Shown in pieces: positions 51,637 to 61,341 of a stretch of DNA of 64,000 nt. Made by a program: the position numbers and the translations under genes. The stretch is taken from contig NZ_FNQZ01000005.1 of the NCBI RefSeq assembly GCF_900107545.1, positions 169,357-233,356 of the forward strand, in the 5' to 3' direction. This DNA is from Pseudobutyrivibrio sp. ACV-2 (GTDB lineage: Bacteria > Bacillota > Clostridia > Lachnospirales > Lachnospiraceae). The notes beneath the pieces were generated by a model that searched no databases, had not been told where the DNA came from, and saw only the letters and a list, made by a program, of their open reading frames with translations. The first letter of the stretch is position 1. Each line of letters starts with the position of its first letter.

Positions 51637-53280
51637 TTACATTGCTTCCTTGTATCTATCGTATGCGCCCTGATAAGCCTTTAATAATTCCTGCATACCA
51701 CATGTGCTTTCAAGCTTCTCAACATAAGCATTCCACTCTTCATCTGTTGGACCGCCTTCCTTAATCCAAAGGCCTTCCTGCTCGCTTACAGCATTTTCAA
51801 AATCTGTTTTGTATGTGTCGATAGTCTCAAGCTCGTCTGCTGTAAATACGCAGTCGATTGGATATACGCTGGTATCCTTGACCTGTGGCATCCAGTAATC
51901 GTAAAGGTCTGTAAGTCTCTCAACAGCTCTGTCTTCCATATTAAATGTAGATGAATAGTAATCTGAAAGAATAAGCTTTGGACCAGCCACCTCGTAGTAG
52001 CTCTTAAGCTCGCCAGCGCCTTTGCCAAACTCAGATTTTGCCTGCTCTTCTGTTATAGAGTTCCATACACCATTTTCATCCTTGTCCTTGAAATAAACAC
52101 CGATAGGGCCATACTGAAGCTGCATTACAGTCTCTGGCTCATACCATTTGTCGTAGAATGAAAGGAGCGCTTCTGGATTGCCGCAGGCACTTGTTACTGA
52201 AAGATTTCCTGAGTTTGTTCCGCCACCTGTTCGGATAGTTACATTGCTCTGTCCCTCATATTTTGTTCCATCAGGCCCTGTAAGAACTGGGAGAAATACA
52301 TAATCCTCAGCGTAGTCTCCCATAAGCTCCTCGATGTACCACCAGGTAGAAACACCTACATAGCCCTGCTGGCATTTTGCCATAAGCTGTGTGTCATCCT
52401 GTGAGAACATCTCCTGGTCAATAAGACCTTCCTTATACCAGTCGCTGAAATATGTGAGAGCATCTCTATATTCCTCATTATCACACACAAAGTCAACCTT
52501 GCCGTCAGAATTTAAAACTAAATCATTACATACATCATTAATCCAGTTTGTAAATCCAAAGCCAGCGTAGAAAATATTTTGTCCCCAGCACCACTGATCA
52601 AAGCCGGTAGACATAGGAATTGTTGAACCTGCTGGCGCGCCATAGGTCTTTGCTGCCATGTCATTTTCCTTGAATGCCTCAAGAGCTGCATGTAACTCAT
52701 CAAGTGTTGAAGGTACCTCAAGTCCCAGCTCATCAAGCCATTTTTTATTAATCATAGAAAACTGTGGTACAGAGAAAATTGAATAATCTTCATCCTTGCC
52801 AATGCCCGCAGTTCCCATCTGCTCTGCTGATGGAAGGCCGTAAATGCTTCCATCCTCCATTGTAATAGCAGCCTTAATTTCTGGATGCTCCTCTAAAATC
52901 CTGGAAAGATTTGGCATGGTGTCAGCGTTGATGTAGTCTGTCAAATCGATGAAGGTACCATCATCGCCATAGGTAGCAAGGTCATAGTTTGAAAATCCTA
53001 CACCCATATATGCATCTGGCAAATCACCGCCAGCTATCTGAATATTTACCTGCTCTTCAAGAGAGTCACTCATGGTGTTCCAGGTGATATTGATTCCCTG
53101 CTCCTCTAAAAGTTTATTCAAAACCTCATTATCATCATAACCTGGTGATAATGCAGACTGACCTCCAACTACTGTAAAGTCTGTCTGGTTTTCATCCCTC
53201 TTTGCTGTCCCCCCGCCACAAGCTGTCATGGACATAAGCATAGTGGCAATCATTACTAGTGATACTACTTTCTTTTTCAT
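51637..53280 (-). CDS. ABC transporter sugar-binding lipoprotein
   Basis: 547 residues, lipoprotein signal with Cys21 (MSMTACGGG), large extracellular solute-binding family 1 fold like LipO. It has a long C-terminal domain with NAYVEKLEST and a repeated Trp/Tyr-rich binding part (GFDQWCWGQNIFYAGFGFTNW). With the two LplB/LplC-type permeases it should import oligosaccharides; between GH32 genes and under the LacI operator the substrate is probably fructan-derived. The ATPase is not encoded here and is probably a shared MsmK-type protein. Confidence 0.9.
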   Translation of the reverse strand: MKKKVVSLVMIATMLMSMTACGGGTAKRDENQTDFTVVGGQSALSPGYDDNEVLNKLLEEQGINITWNTMSDSLEEQVNIQIAGGDLPDAYMGVGFSNYDLATYGDDGTFIDLTDYINADTMPNLSRILEEHPEIKAAITMEDGSIYGLPSAEQMGTAGIGKDEDYSIFSVPQFSMINKKWLDELGLEVPSTLDELHAALEAFKENDMAAKTYGAPAGSTIPMSTGFDQWCWGQNIFYAGFGFTNWINDVCNDLVLNSDGKVDFVCDNEEYRDALTYFSDWYKEGLIDQEMFSQDDTQLMAKCQQGYVGVSTWWYIEELMGDYAEDYVFLPVLTGPDGTKYEGQSNVTIRTGGGTNSGNLSVTSACGNPEALLSFYDKWYEPETVMQLQYGPIGVYFKDKDENGVWNSITEEQAKSEFGKGAGELKSYYEVAGPKLILSDYYSSTFNMEDRAVERLTDLYDYWMPQVKDTSVYPIDCVFTADELETIDTYKTDFENAVSEQEGLWIKEGGPTDEEWNAYVEKLESTCGMQELLKAYQGAYDRYKEAM

Positions 53281-53297
53281 ACGTTCTCCTTCCTTTT

Positions 53298-54197
53298 TTA
53301 ACCTTTTACTGCGCCTGCCATCATGCCCTTTTCAAAATATTTCTGAACGAAAGGATAGATGATAAGCATTGGAGCTGCTGCAACTACGATTGATGCAAAC
53401 TTTATCATTTCAGTCAGTTTGTTCAGTTCAGCGTAGCCACCTGAGATGGTGCTGGCCTGAGTAGCACTGGCAGAGCTTTTGATAAGAATATTTCTGAGCA
53501 CCAGTGGAAGTGGTGCCATTTCTGGCTTTGGCAGATAAATCAGCGCGGTAAACCAGTCATTCCAATATGCCACCATGGAAAATACCACCATAACAGACAT
53601 GATTGGCATTGATAGAGGAATCACTATTTTAAGGAAAACCTTTATCTTGTCGCAGCCATCTATCTGTGCGGCCTCGATAAGTTCATGTGGAATGCTTGTT
53701 TCGAAATAATTTCTTACAAGAATCATATTTGCCACTGACACACCGCCTGGAATGAAAAGTGACCACATATTTCCAATAAGACCTGTCTCTTTAACAATCA
53801 AATATGTAGGAATCAATCCGCCTCCAAAATACATGGTGATTATGAAAAAGAGACTGAAAAACTTTCTTCCAGGCAAATCCCTCTGTGCCAGAGGATAAGC
53901 TGTCAGATAAAGCATTGTTACTGAAAAAACCGTACCTATAATGGTATATTTGATTGAATTGATATACCCGGTGTATAGGCTGGGATCTGAAAATACCGCT
54001 TGATACCCCTTTAAGGAGAACTGGCTCGGTAGGAGGAAGGTTTTCCCAGCATATACATCATAGGGATTTGAAACAGAAGCTACTAAAACATAGTAGAGTG
54101 GATAAGCTACAATTATTACAAGAGCAATTATTATTATCAGCAAAATGATATCGCTCACCTTGTCGGAAAGGCCCAGGCCATCTTTTTTCTTTTTCAT
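53298..54197 (-). CDS. ABC sugar transporter permease (LplC/CUT1 type)
   Basis: 299 residues from the ATG at 54197 (AGGAG nine bases upstream; 54206 is too close to it). Six transmembrane helices, LLPSQFSLKGYQAVF after the first, and the EAA loop EAAQIDGCDKIKVFLKIVIPLSMP that contacts the ATPase. Partner of the next permease. Confidence 0.92.
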   Translation of the reverse strand: MKKKKDGLGLSDKVSDIILLIIIIALVIIVAYPLYYVLVASVSNPYDVYAGKTFLLPSQFSLKGYQAVFSDPSLYTGYINSIKYTIIGTVFSVTMLYLTAYPLAQRDLPGRKFFSLFFIITMYFGGGLIPTYLIVKETGLIGNMWSLFIPGGVSVANMILVRNYFETSIPHELIEAAQIDGCDKIKVFLKIVIPLSMPIMSVMVVFSMVAYWNDWFTALIYLPKPEMAPLPLVLRNILIKSSASATQASTISGGYAELNKLTEMIKFASIVVAAAPMLIIYPFVQKYFEKGMMAGAVKG

Positions 54198-54209
54198 ATC
54201 TATCATCTC

Positions 54210-55094
54210 CTAAACAAAATCTACTTCCGAATGCTTTGTTGCAATTCGATTTACAATGATAAGCAAAATCAGATTTATCACCGTATTGAAAAGTCCTACT
54301 GCTGTAGAATAACTGTATTTCGCATTTTCGATACCCTGTTCGTACACATATACAGAAATCACATCTGACGCTGCTTTATTTAAATCTGTCTGCAATAACC
54401 AAACCTTTTCAAATCCGATATTCATCAGGGCTCCTGCACTCATGATGAGATTTAGGATTGCCATTGGAAGCAATGCCGGAATATCAATATTTACGATTCT
54501 CTGCCACACGCTGGCTCCGTCCACCTTTGCAGCTTCATAAAGAGATGTGTCTACAGTTGCAAGTGTTGCCAGATAGATGATGCAGCCCCAGCCGGCATGC
54601 TGCCAAACCTCTGAAGCGATATATATAGTTCTGAATGCTGATGCCTCTGTCAAAAAATCTATTTGTGTTCCCATAAGAAGATTTAGCAATCCGCCTGATG
54701 GAGATAAAAAGATTTTTATCATACCGCAAATGACCATTGTTGATATGAAATGTGGTGCATAGAAAACTGTCTGTGCGAATTTTCTTAGCTTTAAAAATCT
54801 AAGCTGATTCAAACAAAGGGAAACAATAATCGGTATTGGAAAACTCCACAGCAATGTAAATGCGCTGAGAAGAAAAGTGTTTTTTATCATTCTCAAGCAA
54901 TTTGGAGAAGTGAAGAATTTTACGAACCACTTTAGTCCCACCCATTCGCTTCCTGTAATTCCCCGGCTAGCCTTGAAATCTCTGAAAGCAATTTGAATAC
55001 CATACATCGGAATGTATTTGTAGATAAATGTAATCACCACTGGAATCAGCAGCAAGAGATACATTTGCCAGTTGGCCTTGATTTGCTTTTTCAT
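54210..55094 (-). CDS. ABC sugar transporter permease (LplB/CUT1 type)
   Basis: 294 residues, six transmembrane helices, KYIPMYGIQIAFRDFKA near the start and the EAA loop YEAAKVDGASVWQRIVNIDIPALLP. First gene of the four-gene fructan uptake operon. Its ribosome-binding site AGGAGGG directly follows the LacI palindrome at 55105-55120, so a bound repressor would sit on the leader at the translation start. Confidence 0.93.
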   Translation of the reverse strand: MKKQIKANWQMYLLLLIPVVITFIYKYIPMYGIQIAFRDFKASRGITGSEWVGLKWFVKFFTSPNCLRMIKNTFLLSAFTLLWSFPIPIIVSLCLNQLRFLKLRKFAQTVFYAPHFISTMVICGMIKIFLSPSGGLLNLLMGTQIDFLTEASAFRTIYIASEVWQHAGWGCIIYLATLATVDTSLYEAAKVDGASVWQRIVNIDIPALLPMAILNLIMSAGALMNIGFEKVWLLQTDLNKAASDVISVYVYEQGIENAKYSYSTAVGLFNTVINLILLIIVNRIATKHSEVDFV

Positions 55095-55104
55095 AATACC
55101 CTCC

Positions 55105-55120
55105 TATGAAACGTTTCATA
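55105..55120 (-). promoter_or_regulatory. LacI-family operator O1 before the ABC operon
   Basis: TATGAAACGTTTCATA, a perfect 16-bp palindrome with central CG, ending 10 bp before the permease start. Confidence 0.88.
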
Positions 55121-55166
55121 TCTTTTTAAAATTTAAACGCCCTCTTATTGCTGGGCGATTCCTTTC

Positions 55167-55180
55167 CGTGAAACGTTATA
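55167..55180 (-). promoter_or_regulatory. LacI-family half-degenerate operator O2
   Basis: CGTGAAACGTTATA: left arm perfect, right arm degenerate. It lies 62 bp from O1, suggesting cooperative binding or looping across the ABC operon promoter. Confidence 0.6.
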
Positions 55181-55337
55181 TTGACATTAGATAAGATATC
55201 ACCTGCACCATTAGGTGTCAATCGCTTTTACTAACTTTCCTTTGTTTTGTGGCTTTCTACAAATCTTTCAATTTATTTTTGTGCATATTTTTTAATCTTT
55301 ACTATCCACTACTTTTATACTAATATATTAGTTGTAT

Positions 55338-55351
55338 GTGAAATGTTTCAC
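55338..55351 (+). promoter_or_regulatory. LacI-family operator O3 before the repressor gene
   Basis: GTGAAATGTTTCAC, palindromic apart from the central TG, 59 bp before the repressor ATG. Implies autoregulation. The divergent region 55095-55409 holds only operators and promoters. Confidence 0.8.
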
Positions 55352-55409
55352 TTTCATTTCACATAATTTCATCAATCAATTTCAACACATATATAGGGAG
55401 TATTTACAT

Positions 55410-56396
55410 ATGAATAATAATGGCAAACAGCCCACTATGAAGGATGTTGCACGCCTGGCGGGAGTATCTCTTGGCACTGTATCCAAGGTGTTCAATGGCA
55501 TCCCTGTTGGGGACGAATACAAATCAAAGGTAGAAGCTGCTGCAAAAGCATTGGGCTATCAAGTAAATGTATATGCCAGAGGCCTTCGAGCCAACAAAAC
55601 ACGCACTGTTGCAGTTATCCTTCCAAATGTTATAAATCCGTTCTTTTCAAATATGGCAGATTACTGTTGTAGACGATTAAGTGAGCGCGGCTATCGTATG
55701 CTACTTGCCACCACATCCTTTGATCCTCACACGGAACAAGCCTGCGTGGACATGGTTCAGCAGAACAAGGTGGATGGTATCATCGCTATCACCTACAATC
55801 CAGACTTAGAAGTAAACGAAGATATTCCCTTTGTAATCATAGATAGAAAATTCAATTCCAACGTGACCTGTATTTCCTCTGACAACTATACCGGTGGTCA
55901 GCTCGCTGCTGAAAAGCTTATAGAAAAAGGATGCAAGAATCTTCTATTTATAGGTATTTCATCCCATGTGCCAGGCGAGGCTGACAAACGAAGCATCGGC
56001 TTTGAAGCCTACTGTAACGCTCACTCTGTAAAATGTACTGTTCACAAAGTTTGGGATGAAGATGGTATTGATGAAATTTTTAGCTTTTTGGAAAAATCTA
56101 TTTCAAAAAATAAATTCAAATATGATGGAATCTTTTGTGCTACTGATGCCCTGGCTGTTCAAACCATTGATTATCTAAGTAAGGCATCCATATCAGTTCC
56201 CGATGATGTGCAGATTATCGGCTATGACGGAATCAAAATCTTTGGCCTGGATAAATATCCTTGCTCTACAATAGAACAGCCACTAGAGCAGATGGCTATC
56301 ACAGCTGTTGATGTGCTCCTTGGTGACAAGGACAGCAATCATCCTGCACTTATATGTCTTCCAGTGGAATACCACGATGGAGGCACTACAAAATAA
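55410..56396 (+). CDS. LacI family transcriptional regulator of the fructan genes
   Basis: 328 residues from the ATG at 55410 (AGGGAG nine bases upstream; the 26-residue upstream extension is leader). Helix-turn-helix MKDVARLAGVSLGTVSKVFNG with hinge helix, then a periplasmic-binding-type sugar domain (VAVILPNVINPFFSNMAD; ISSDNYTGGQLAAEKLIEKG; PDDVQIIGYDGI). Divergent from the ABC/GH32 operon. Shared RTGAAAYGTTTCAY operators before its own gene, that operon and the secreted GH32 define a local regulon. Confidence 0.92.
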   Translation: MNNNGKQPTMKDVARLAGVSLGTVSKVFNGIPVGDEYKSKVEAAAKALGYQVNVYARGLRANKTRTVAVILPNVINPFFSNMADYCCRRLSERGYRMLLATTSFDPHTEQACVDMVQQNKVDGIIAITYNPDLEVNEDIPFVIIDRKFNSNVTCISSDNYTGGQLAAEKLIEKGCKNLLFIGISSHVPGEADKRSIGFEAYCNAHSVKCTVHKVWDEDGIDEIFSFLEKSISKNKFKYDGIFCATDALAVQTIDYLSKASISVPDDVQIIGYDGIKIFGLDKYPCSTIEQPLEQMAITAVDVLLGDKDSNHPALICLPVEYHDGGTTK

Positions 56397-56406
56397 AATA
56401 CGTACC

Positions 56407-56445
56407 AAAAAGCTCCTTCCCGTTTGGAAAAGGAGCTTTTCTTAT
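56407..56445 (+). terminator. terminator of the LacI gene
   Basis: AAAAGCTCCTT/AAGGAGCTTTT stem with a CCCGTTTGGAA loop, followed by CTTATTT. Confidence 0.88.
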
Positions 56446-56463
56446 TTGCATTTGTAATGCCTA

Positions 56464-59400
56464 TTAAAATTTAAAAATACTTCTAAATATAGAATTAATG
56501 GATTGTATCAGATAATTGAATACTTCTGTGACAACAGAAATAACTGCTTCTACAGCCTTTTTCACTACGTCTTTACGAATCACATCATCTGGTGTAGATG
56601 GGTTTTCAGATGTAGGAGTATCCCCAGGTGTTACCTCTGGATTTTCTGGAGTTACCACTGGGTCTTCTTCTGGATCATCTGTTGGATTCTCTGGTGTTAC
56701 CACAGGTTCTTCTCCTGGAGTTACTTCTGGTTCATCTACCGTAGGGTCTTCTGGTGTAACTACTGGCTCAGCCGGCTCTGCATCGCCTGCTACATCATCA
56801 GCTCCAGTACCACCTGCTACCGGTGTGGCCTCAGTAATAGATTTCATGAGAGTGACAGTCACATCACATTTTAACTCATCATTTCCAAATGCTCTAATAC
56901 CACCACCTCTGATAAATTTGCTGCCTGAAACTGTTACCGCTTCGTCAACATAAGCTTCAATCGAACACTTATCAACGAACACTGTGCCACTAACCATTTC
57001 ACCATGATTGTACTCTCCACTTCTATCATCAAGACCTACTCGGTTGTCATTAATAAAAAATCTTGTAAAAGAATCACCTGCTTTTTTCAACTCGAAGCCC
57101 ACATCACCGCTCGCTCCTCTAAAAGCAAAATCAATCTTTATGCAATCGCTATTTACATCCTTAAGAAGTTCATTTATTTCAGCAATAGATTTGCCTGTCG
57201 CCTTTACTACCACATCACCTTCAACTGCTGATGTATCGATATTTTTGATCCCAAGACTGCCGTTATCTTTTAAATAGAGTTCTCTTGGAAGGCCTGCATA
57301 AAATGCCCAGCCTGCTTTGTAGTGGTCTACTGGTGTACGCTTGCTTTCTCCATCAGCATTCTCCTGCATGATTGAGCAAATGTAGGTTTTTCCATCTGAT
57401 GGATTTACATATACAGTAGGGCCTGTAAAAATATTATCGCCGTAATCCATTCTTTTGGCGTCACTGAAATCAGGTGTAAATTTGCAGGTAGCTTCATCAA
57501 AGCTGCCAATGTAATACCATACATCGTTGTCACCATGCTGAGGTGAGAATACAAATAGGAACTTTCCTGTATCATTGCCATTTTTATCCTGCAATGGTAC
57601 AAGGTTTGGCATTTCCCATACACGACCGTATTCAGATTTATATTCGTGAGTATTGAAATAGTTTCCTAAAAGTGAACCCTTATATGTCCAGTTAAGGCCA
57701 TTAAGTGAGCCGCTCTTACAAGAAGCTTCCCACTCGTCTGCGGTCTTTGCTTCGGTTTCAAATACATGGGCTACGCCGCGACCATTATCTGCACCACCGA
57801 CAACCATATATCTCTTATTGCCGATGCCAAAGGCCTGAGCATCTCTAAATTCGCCAGGAATACCCATCTGGCTAGTTTGTGCCACTGCAAATCCTACAAT
57901 CTCCCATTCTGTAAGCTCTGGATCATCATAGTTTACAGCCTTTGCAAGACCTACATGCTGATTAGAACCATTAATTGGGCGTGAATCATCCCCTGCTGTG
58001 ATAAGAAGCATTGGCTTGCCATCAGATGAAAATATCACATTTCCTGTCCAAACACCATCAGGTGAAATAGTACCTGCTGTTGGAACCACTGCATCCTTCA
58101 CATATTTCCATGAAACCATATCATCAGATATCCAGTGTCCCCAGGAAATGTTATGCCAGTATGGTCCCTCCTGGTTTGACTGATAGAACAGATGCCATTT
58201 GCCATTGTACTGGAATAGAGAATGTGGCTCGTTCATCCAGTTTGCAGGTGGTGTTGCATGGAATGTAGGTCTGTAATAGTCATTTGAAAAATCAGACTGA
58301 GCGTGAGCCTGCTCATAGGTAAGCTCTGGAAGCTCATGAGAATTTGCTCTTATTTCATCAGCTGTGAGAGCCTTTTGAACCACAGACACCTCATCCAATA
58401 ATCCTGGGAACATAGTACCATCAAAAAGGTTATCTGCCACAATTATGCTTTCTGAACCTTTACCAATTCGGATTGGAAGATTGGCACTGGCAATCATCTG
58501 GCCCTTTTCTACTTTTTTACTGCCCACAAGCTCACCATTAAGATATAGCTCCATAGTGCCTGCATCACCATTGTAAACACCAGTCACATGGCTCCATTTA
58601 TAAAGAGGTACCTGCTTGCCATCGTCACTTGTCATGGCAATCCATTCTTTTCCTGTACCGATTCTGTAGGTCAGGTAGCCATGCTTTGTTACACCAAGTA
58701 AAAAGCCTGCTTTTTCACGTGTGTTGTAGGAGCCTGCGATTACCTGTGCAATCTGATCTTCACGAGGATTGCTTGGAGCATCCCACATAAATGCACGTGG
58801 AGCGATATAAGCATCCACGGTCAGCGCGCTTGTATCAATCCTTTCGTTGTACTCTAGGAAGTTCGAATAGCCATCAAAATTTAATGCATTGCCGCTTACG
58901 CCCTTCGGACGATATGGAAGCACCGGCTCATCCTGATATGCAGGATTTTTAAACACGCTGTTCAGCTCAACTGTCTGTTTGCTGCCAGCTTTATTTGTTA
59001 CCTCAAAGCCCTCACCTTCAAAGTCTAGTTCAACCAAATCCTGTTCATATGTCAGATTGGTCCATGGAAGCTTGATATCTCCATATTCGTATGCATCACC
59101 GTTTTTTGAAACAGGTCCAACCACTGTGTCATATCCATTTTCTACATTTGGAGCCTTTGCATAGTATGTTTCGATATCATCAAAGAATGCCAGTGCCCAT
59201 GGTCCATTAATCTTGTTATCAGCGAGCTCAATATATAGCGGTTCACCGATATAGTCAGAAAGATCTACAAAATATCTTCCCATATCAGCCCATGAACCTT
59301 TGCCTACATATGGGAACTCGCTGTCGTTAAAGCGGGACTGTCGGTAGCTTCCTATCATAGTGCCGTCCAGCTTGTACACTCTAAAGGATGCAGCATTTCC

Positions 59401-61023
59401 ACCCATCTTTACAGATATCCAGCCGCTGCCTGATAACGTAAATACGGATGAACGAATGGACCAGCCAGCGCCCTCATCTCCAGTTACAGCCCAGCCATCT
59501 AAATGATAGTTGCCTCCTTGATTGTAAGGTAGCTTCTCACCCCAATAGGTTTCAGCTGAGATGACACCTTCATATTTATCTGAAGAATTCTTTGAGAATA
59601 CCTCTGGTGTAAGCACCTCCCAGCCTGTCAAATCTCCTGTCTCGAATCCACCATTCTCTACAGTTTTAATCGACTTATCCACCTTTACCACGTTGATAAT
59701 CACAGACTTATCCTCTGTTTTACCGTCATAGACTCTGGTGAATGAGATTTCATATACACCTTCTTTTAGGATTTGCTTTGAATAATCTGATAGGTCGTTG
59801 CCGTTAAAGGCAATACCATTAATGGTCACATCAATATCGACCTTTTTGCCTGTATATTCTTCGATGATTTCTGTCTCAGACTTAATCAGCTCAGCAAAGT
59901 CTACCTCTATTCCTGCATATCTTTCCAGTTCTGCTGGAATATCTTTCTTTATGATGATGTCATTGATAATTCCATTTTTCTTATAGCAGTTAATTATAAA
60001 ATCGCTGTATTCATCATCTACTTTTTCTATATCCTTTAGCTGGCTGTTCTGAAGTGATATTACTTCATCCCTAGTCATTGAGGTTCTAAAATCGTCTGCA
60101 TTTATAAATGAAAAACCAGCTTCTGAACCATTTTCAATTACAAAAAATAAAGTGTCACCGATGTTGGATTCCAGCCTGTCAAATACACGAATCAGTGTAA
60201 GTCCAGTCTTAGGGTCTGACCAGTTTTTGTTTGTGTAGGTTTTGATTAGCTCCTCTCCATCATCTGTCTCTTTATATATTTTGATGGAGCCTTTGCCCTC
60301 AGCAGCTGCAGCACCAATCATAAATGAAATATAACCATCACCACCAAGCACAAAGCTTGATGAACGAATAGCACCGCTCTCATTTTCCTTGGACTCACCA
60401 CGCATACAGTAATCGCCGTGAATATACATTGAGCGGCTACCCCAGTATGTTTTCTCAGATGAAACTACGCCCACTGAATTATTTTCATTAGTGATTGGCG
60501 TGCCGTCCATCAATGTCCAGCCTGTAAAATCTCCTGTTTCAAAATCCCCATTTTCAATATAATTTGAAACATTAGATTTTGCCTTTGATTTAAGGGCCTT
60601 TGGCTTCTTTTCATCAAGAAGCTTTTTGGAATCTTCTTCTAATTCTTCTGGCAGATTTTTGTCATCTTCTGCTTCTTCTGATTCCAGGCTGTTCTCTTCC
60701 TCTTCTAGGCTTTCTTCTTCCTGCTTTGTTGCAGACTTTACTTCTTCCTTAACATCTTTTGAATCTACTTCATCCCTGGAATCTTCCCTATTTTTAGAAT
60801 CAGTAGAATCCTGTGTAGCTTCCTGAGTATCTTGTTCCCCCGAATCGTCCTCAGTCACTGCCTGCTTGTCATCCTGTGCCACCACTGATTCTGCTGTGTC
60901 CTCTGCCTGAATAGACACATCCTCTGTTTGCTTGGCAACGCTACTAAAAGATACCTGGGATAAGGAAATTGCCGTCACAACAGATAGAGCCACGCCTTGC
61001 TTTAAAAGCTTTTTCTTTAACAT
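56464..61023 (-). CDS. 1519-aa secreted GH32 fructanase with carbohydrate-binding and LamG domains
   Basis: Signal peptide (1-31), acidic linker (about 35-150), two CBM/jelly-roll-like domains of the same kind (FETGDFTGWTLMDG at about 158; FETGDLTGWEVLTP at about 460), a LamG-type domain (about 720-900, YIAPRAFMWDAP; SWSHVTGVYNGDAGTMELYLNG), then GH32 from 925. Its motifs deviate: WMNEPHS (Glu932 where the nucleophile Asp stands), EFRDAQAF (RDP with Ala), VWEMPNL (acid/base Glu kept, Cys changed). The tail is Pro/Glu/Thr-rich and ends in an amphipathic NYLIQSINSIFRSIFKF with no LPxTG. Likely attacks levan, inulin or related fructan outside the cell, feeding the ABC importer. Confidence 0.87.
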   Translation of the reverse strand: MLKKKLLKQGVALSVVTAISLSQVSFSSVAKQTEDVSIQAEDTAESVVAQDDKQAVTEDDSGEQDTQEATQDSTDSKNREDSRDEVDSKDVKEEVKSATKQEEESLEEEENSLESEEAEDDKNLPEELEEDSKKLLDEKKPKALKSKAKSNVSNYIENGDFETGDFTGWTLMDGTPITNENNSVGVVSSEKTYWGSRSMYIHGDYCMRGESKENESGAIRSSSFVLGGDGYISFMIGAAAAEGKGSIKIYKETDDGEELIKTYTNKNWSDPKTGLTLIRVFDRLESNIGDTLFFVIENGSEAGFSFINADDFRTSMTRDEVISLQNSQLKDIEKVDDEYSDFIINCYKKNGIINDIIIKKDIPAELERYAGIEVDFAELIKSETEIIEEYTGKKVDIDVTINGIAFNGNDLSDYSKQILKEGVYEISFTRVYDGKTEDKSVIINVVKVDKSIKTVENGGFETGDLTGWEVLTPEVFSKNSSDKYEGVISAETYWGEKLPYNQGGNYHLDGWAVTGDEGAGWSIRSSVFTLSGSGWISVKMGGNAASFRVYKLDGTMIGSYRQSRFNDSEFPYVGKGSWADMGRYFVDLSDYIGEPLYIELADNKINGPWALAFFDDIETYYAKAPNVENGYDTVVGPVSKNGDAYEYGDIKLPWTNLTYEQDLVELDFEGEGFEVTNKAGSKQTVELNSVFKNPAYQDEPVLPYRPKGVSGNALNFDGYSNFLEYNERIDTSALTVDAYIAPRAFMWDAPSNPREDQIAQVIAGSYNTREKAGFLLGVTKHGYLTYRIGTGKEWIAMTSDDGKQVPLYKWSHVTGVYNGDAGTMELYLNGELVGSKKVEKGQMIASANLPIRIGKGSESIIVADNLFDGTMFPGLLDEVSVVQKALTADEIRANSHELPELTYEQAHAQSDFSNDYYRPTFHATPPANWMNEPHSLFQYNGKWHLFYQSNQEGPYWHNISWGHWISDDMVSWKYVKDAVVPTAGTISPDGVWTGNVIFSSDGKPMLLITAGDDSRPINGSNQHVGLAKAVNYDDPELTEWEIVGFAVAQTSQMGIPGEFRDAQAFGIGNKRYMVVGGADNGRGVAHVFETEAKTADEWEASCKSGSLNGLNWTYKGSLLGNYFNTHEYKSEYGRVWEMPNLVPLQDKNGNDTGKFLFVFSPQHGDNDVWYYIGSFDEATCKFTPDFSDAKRMDYGDNIFTGPTVYVNPSDGKTYICSIMQENADGESKRTPVDHYKAGWAFYAGLPRELYLKDNGSLGIKNIDTSAVEGDVVVKATGKSIAEINELLKDVNSDCIKIDFAFRGASGDVGFELKKAGDSFTRFFINDNRVGLDDRSGEYNHGEMVSGTVFVDKCSIEAYVDEAVTVSGSKFIRGGGIRAFGNDELKCDVTVTLMKSITEATPVAGGTGADDVAGDAEPAEPVVTPEDPTVDEPEVTPGEEPVVTPENPTDDPEEDPVVTPENPEVTPGDTPTSENPSTPDDVIRKDVVKKAVEAVISVVTEVFNYLIQSINSIFRSIFKF

Positions 61024-61044
61024 TTCTCTCCTCCTTGCAATATA

Positions 61045-61058
61045 GTGAAACGTTTCAT
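61045..61058 (-). promoter_or_regulatory. LacI-family operator O4 before the secreted GH32
   Basis: GTGAAACGTTTCAT, 21 bp before the start codon, just upstream of the AGGAGGAG ribosome-binding site as in the ABC operon. Confidence 0.85.
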
Positions 61059-61102
61059 CCTATAGCCAAATATTATCCGCAATATTTCATTGCGGACACC
61101 AC

Positions 61103-61116
61103 GTGAAACGTTTTAT
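61103..61116 (-). promoter_or_regulatory. LacI-family operator O5
   Basis: GTGAAACGTTTTAT, one arm perfect. Centre-to-centre distance to O4 is 58 bp, close to the 62 bp between O1 and O2. The rest of 61117-61341 has no gene; it should hold the promoters for both flanking genes. Confidence 0.72.
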
Positions 61117-61341
61117 AAAAAGTATCATTAGACATATAATATGTCAATAAATTCTAACACATTATCCAATATTTGTTACTTACTGCCAAGAATCACTTTT
61201 AGATTTTGTAACTTCTTGCTGACCAAACAATGAAATTGCAAGCGTGAATCCCTGCTCCCGTCTCAGCTTCTGTTCCATTCACAAAATATCCAAAGAACGG
61301 TGCTATAAATATAATGTATTAGTGTGCATAGAGGATTTATT

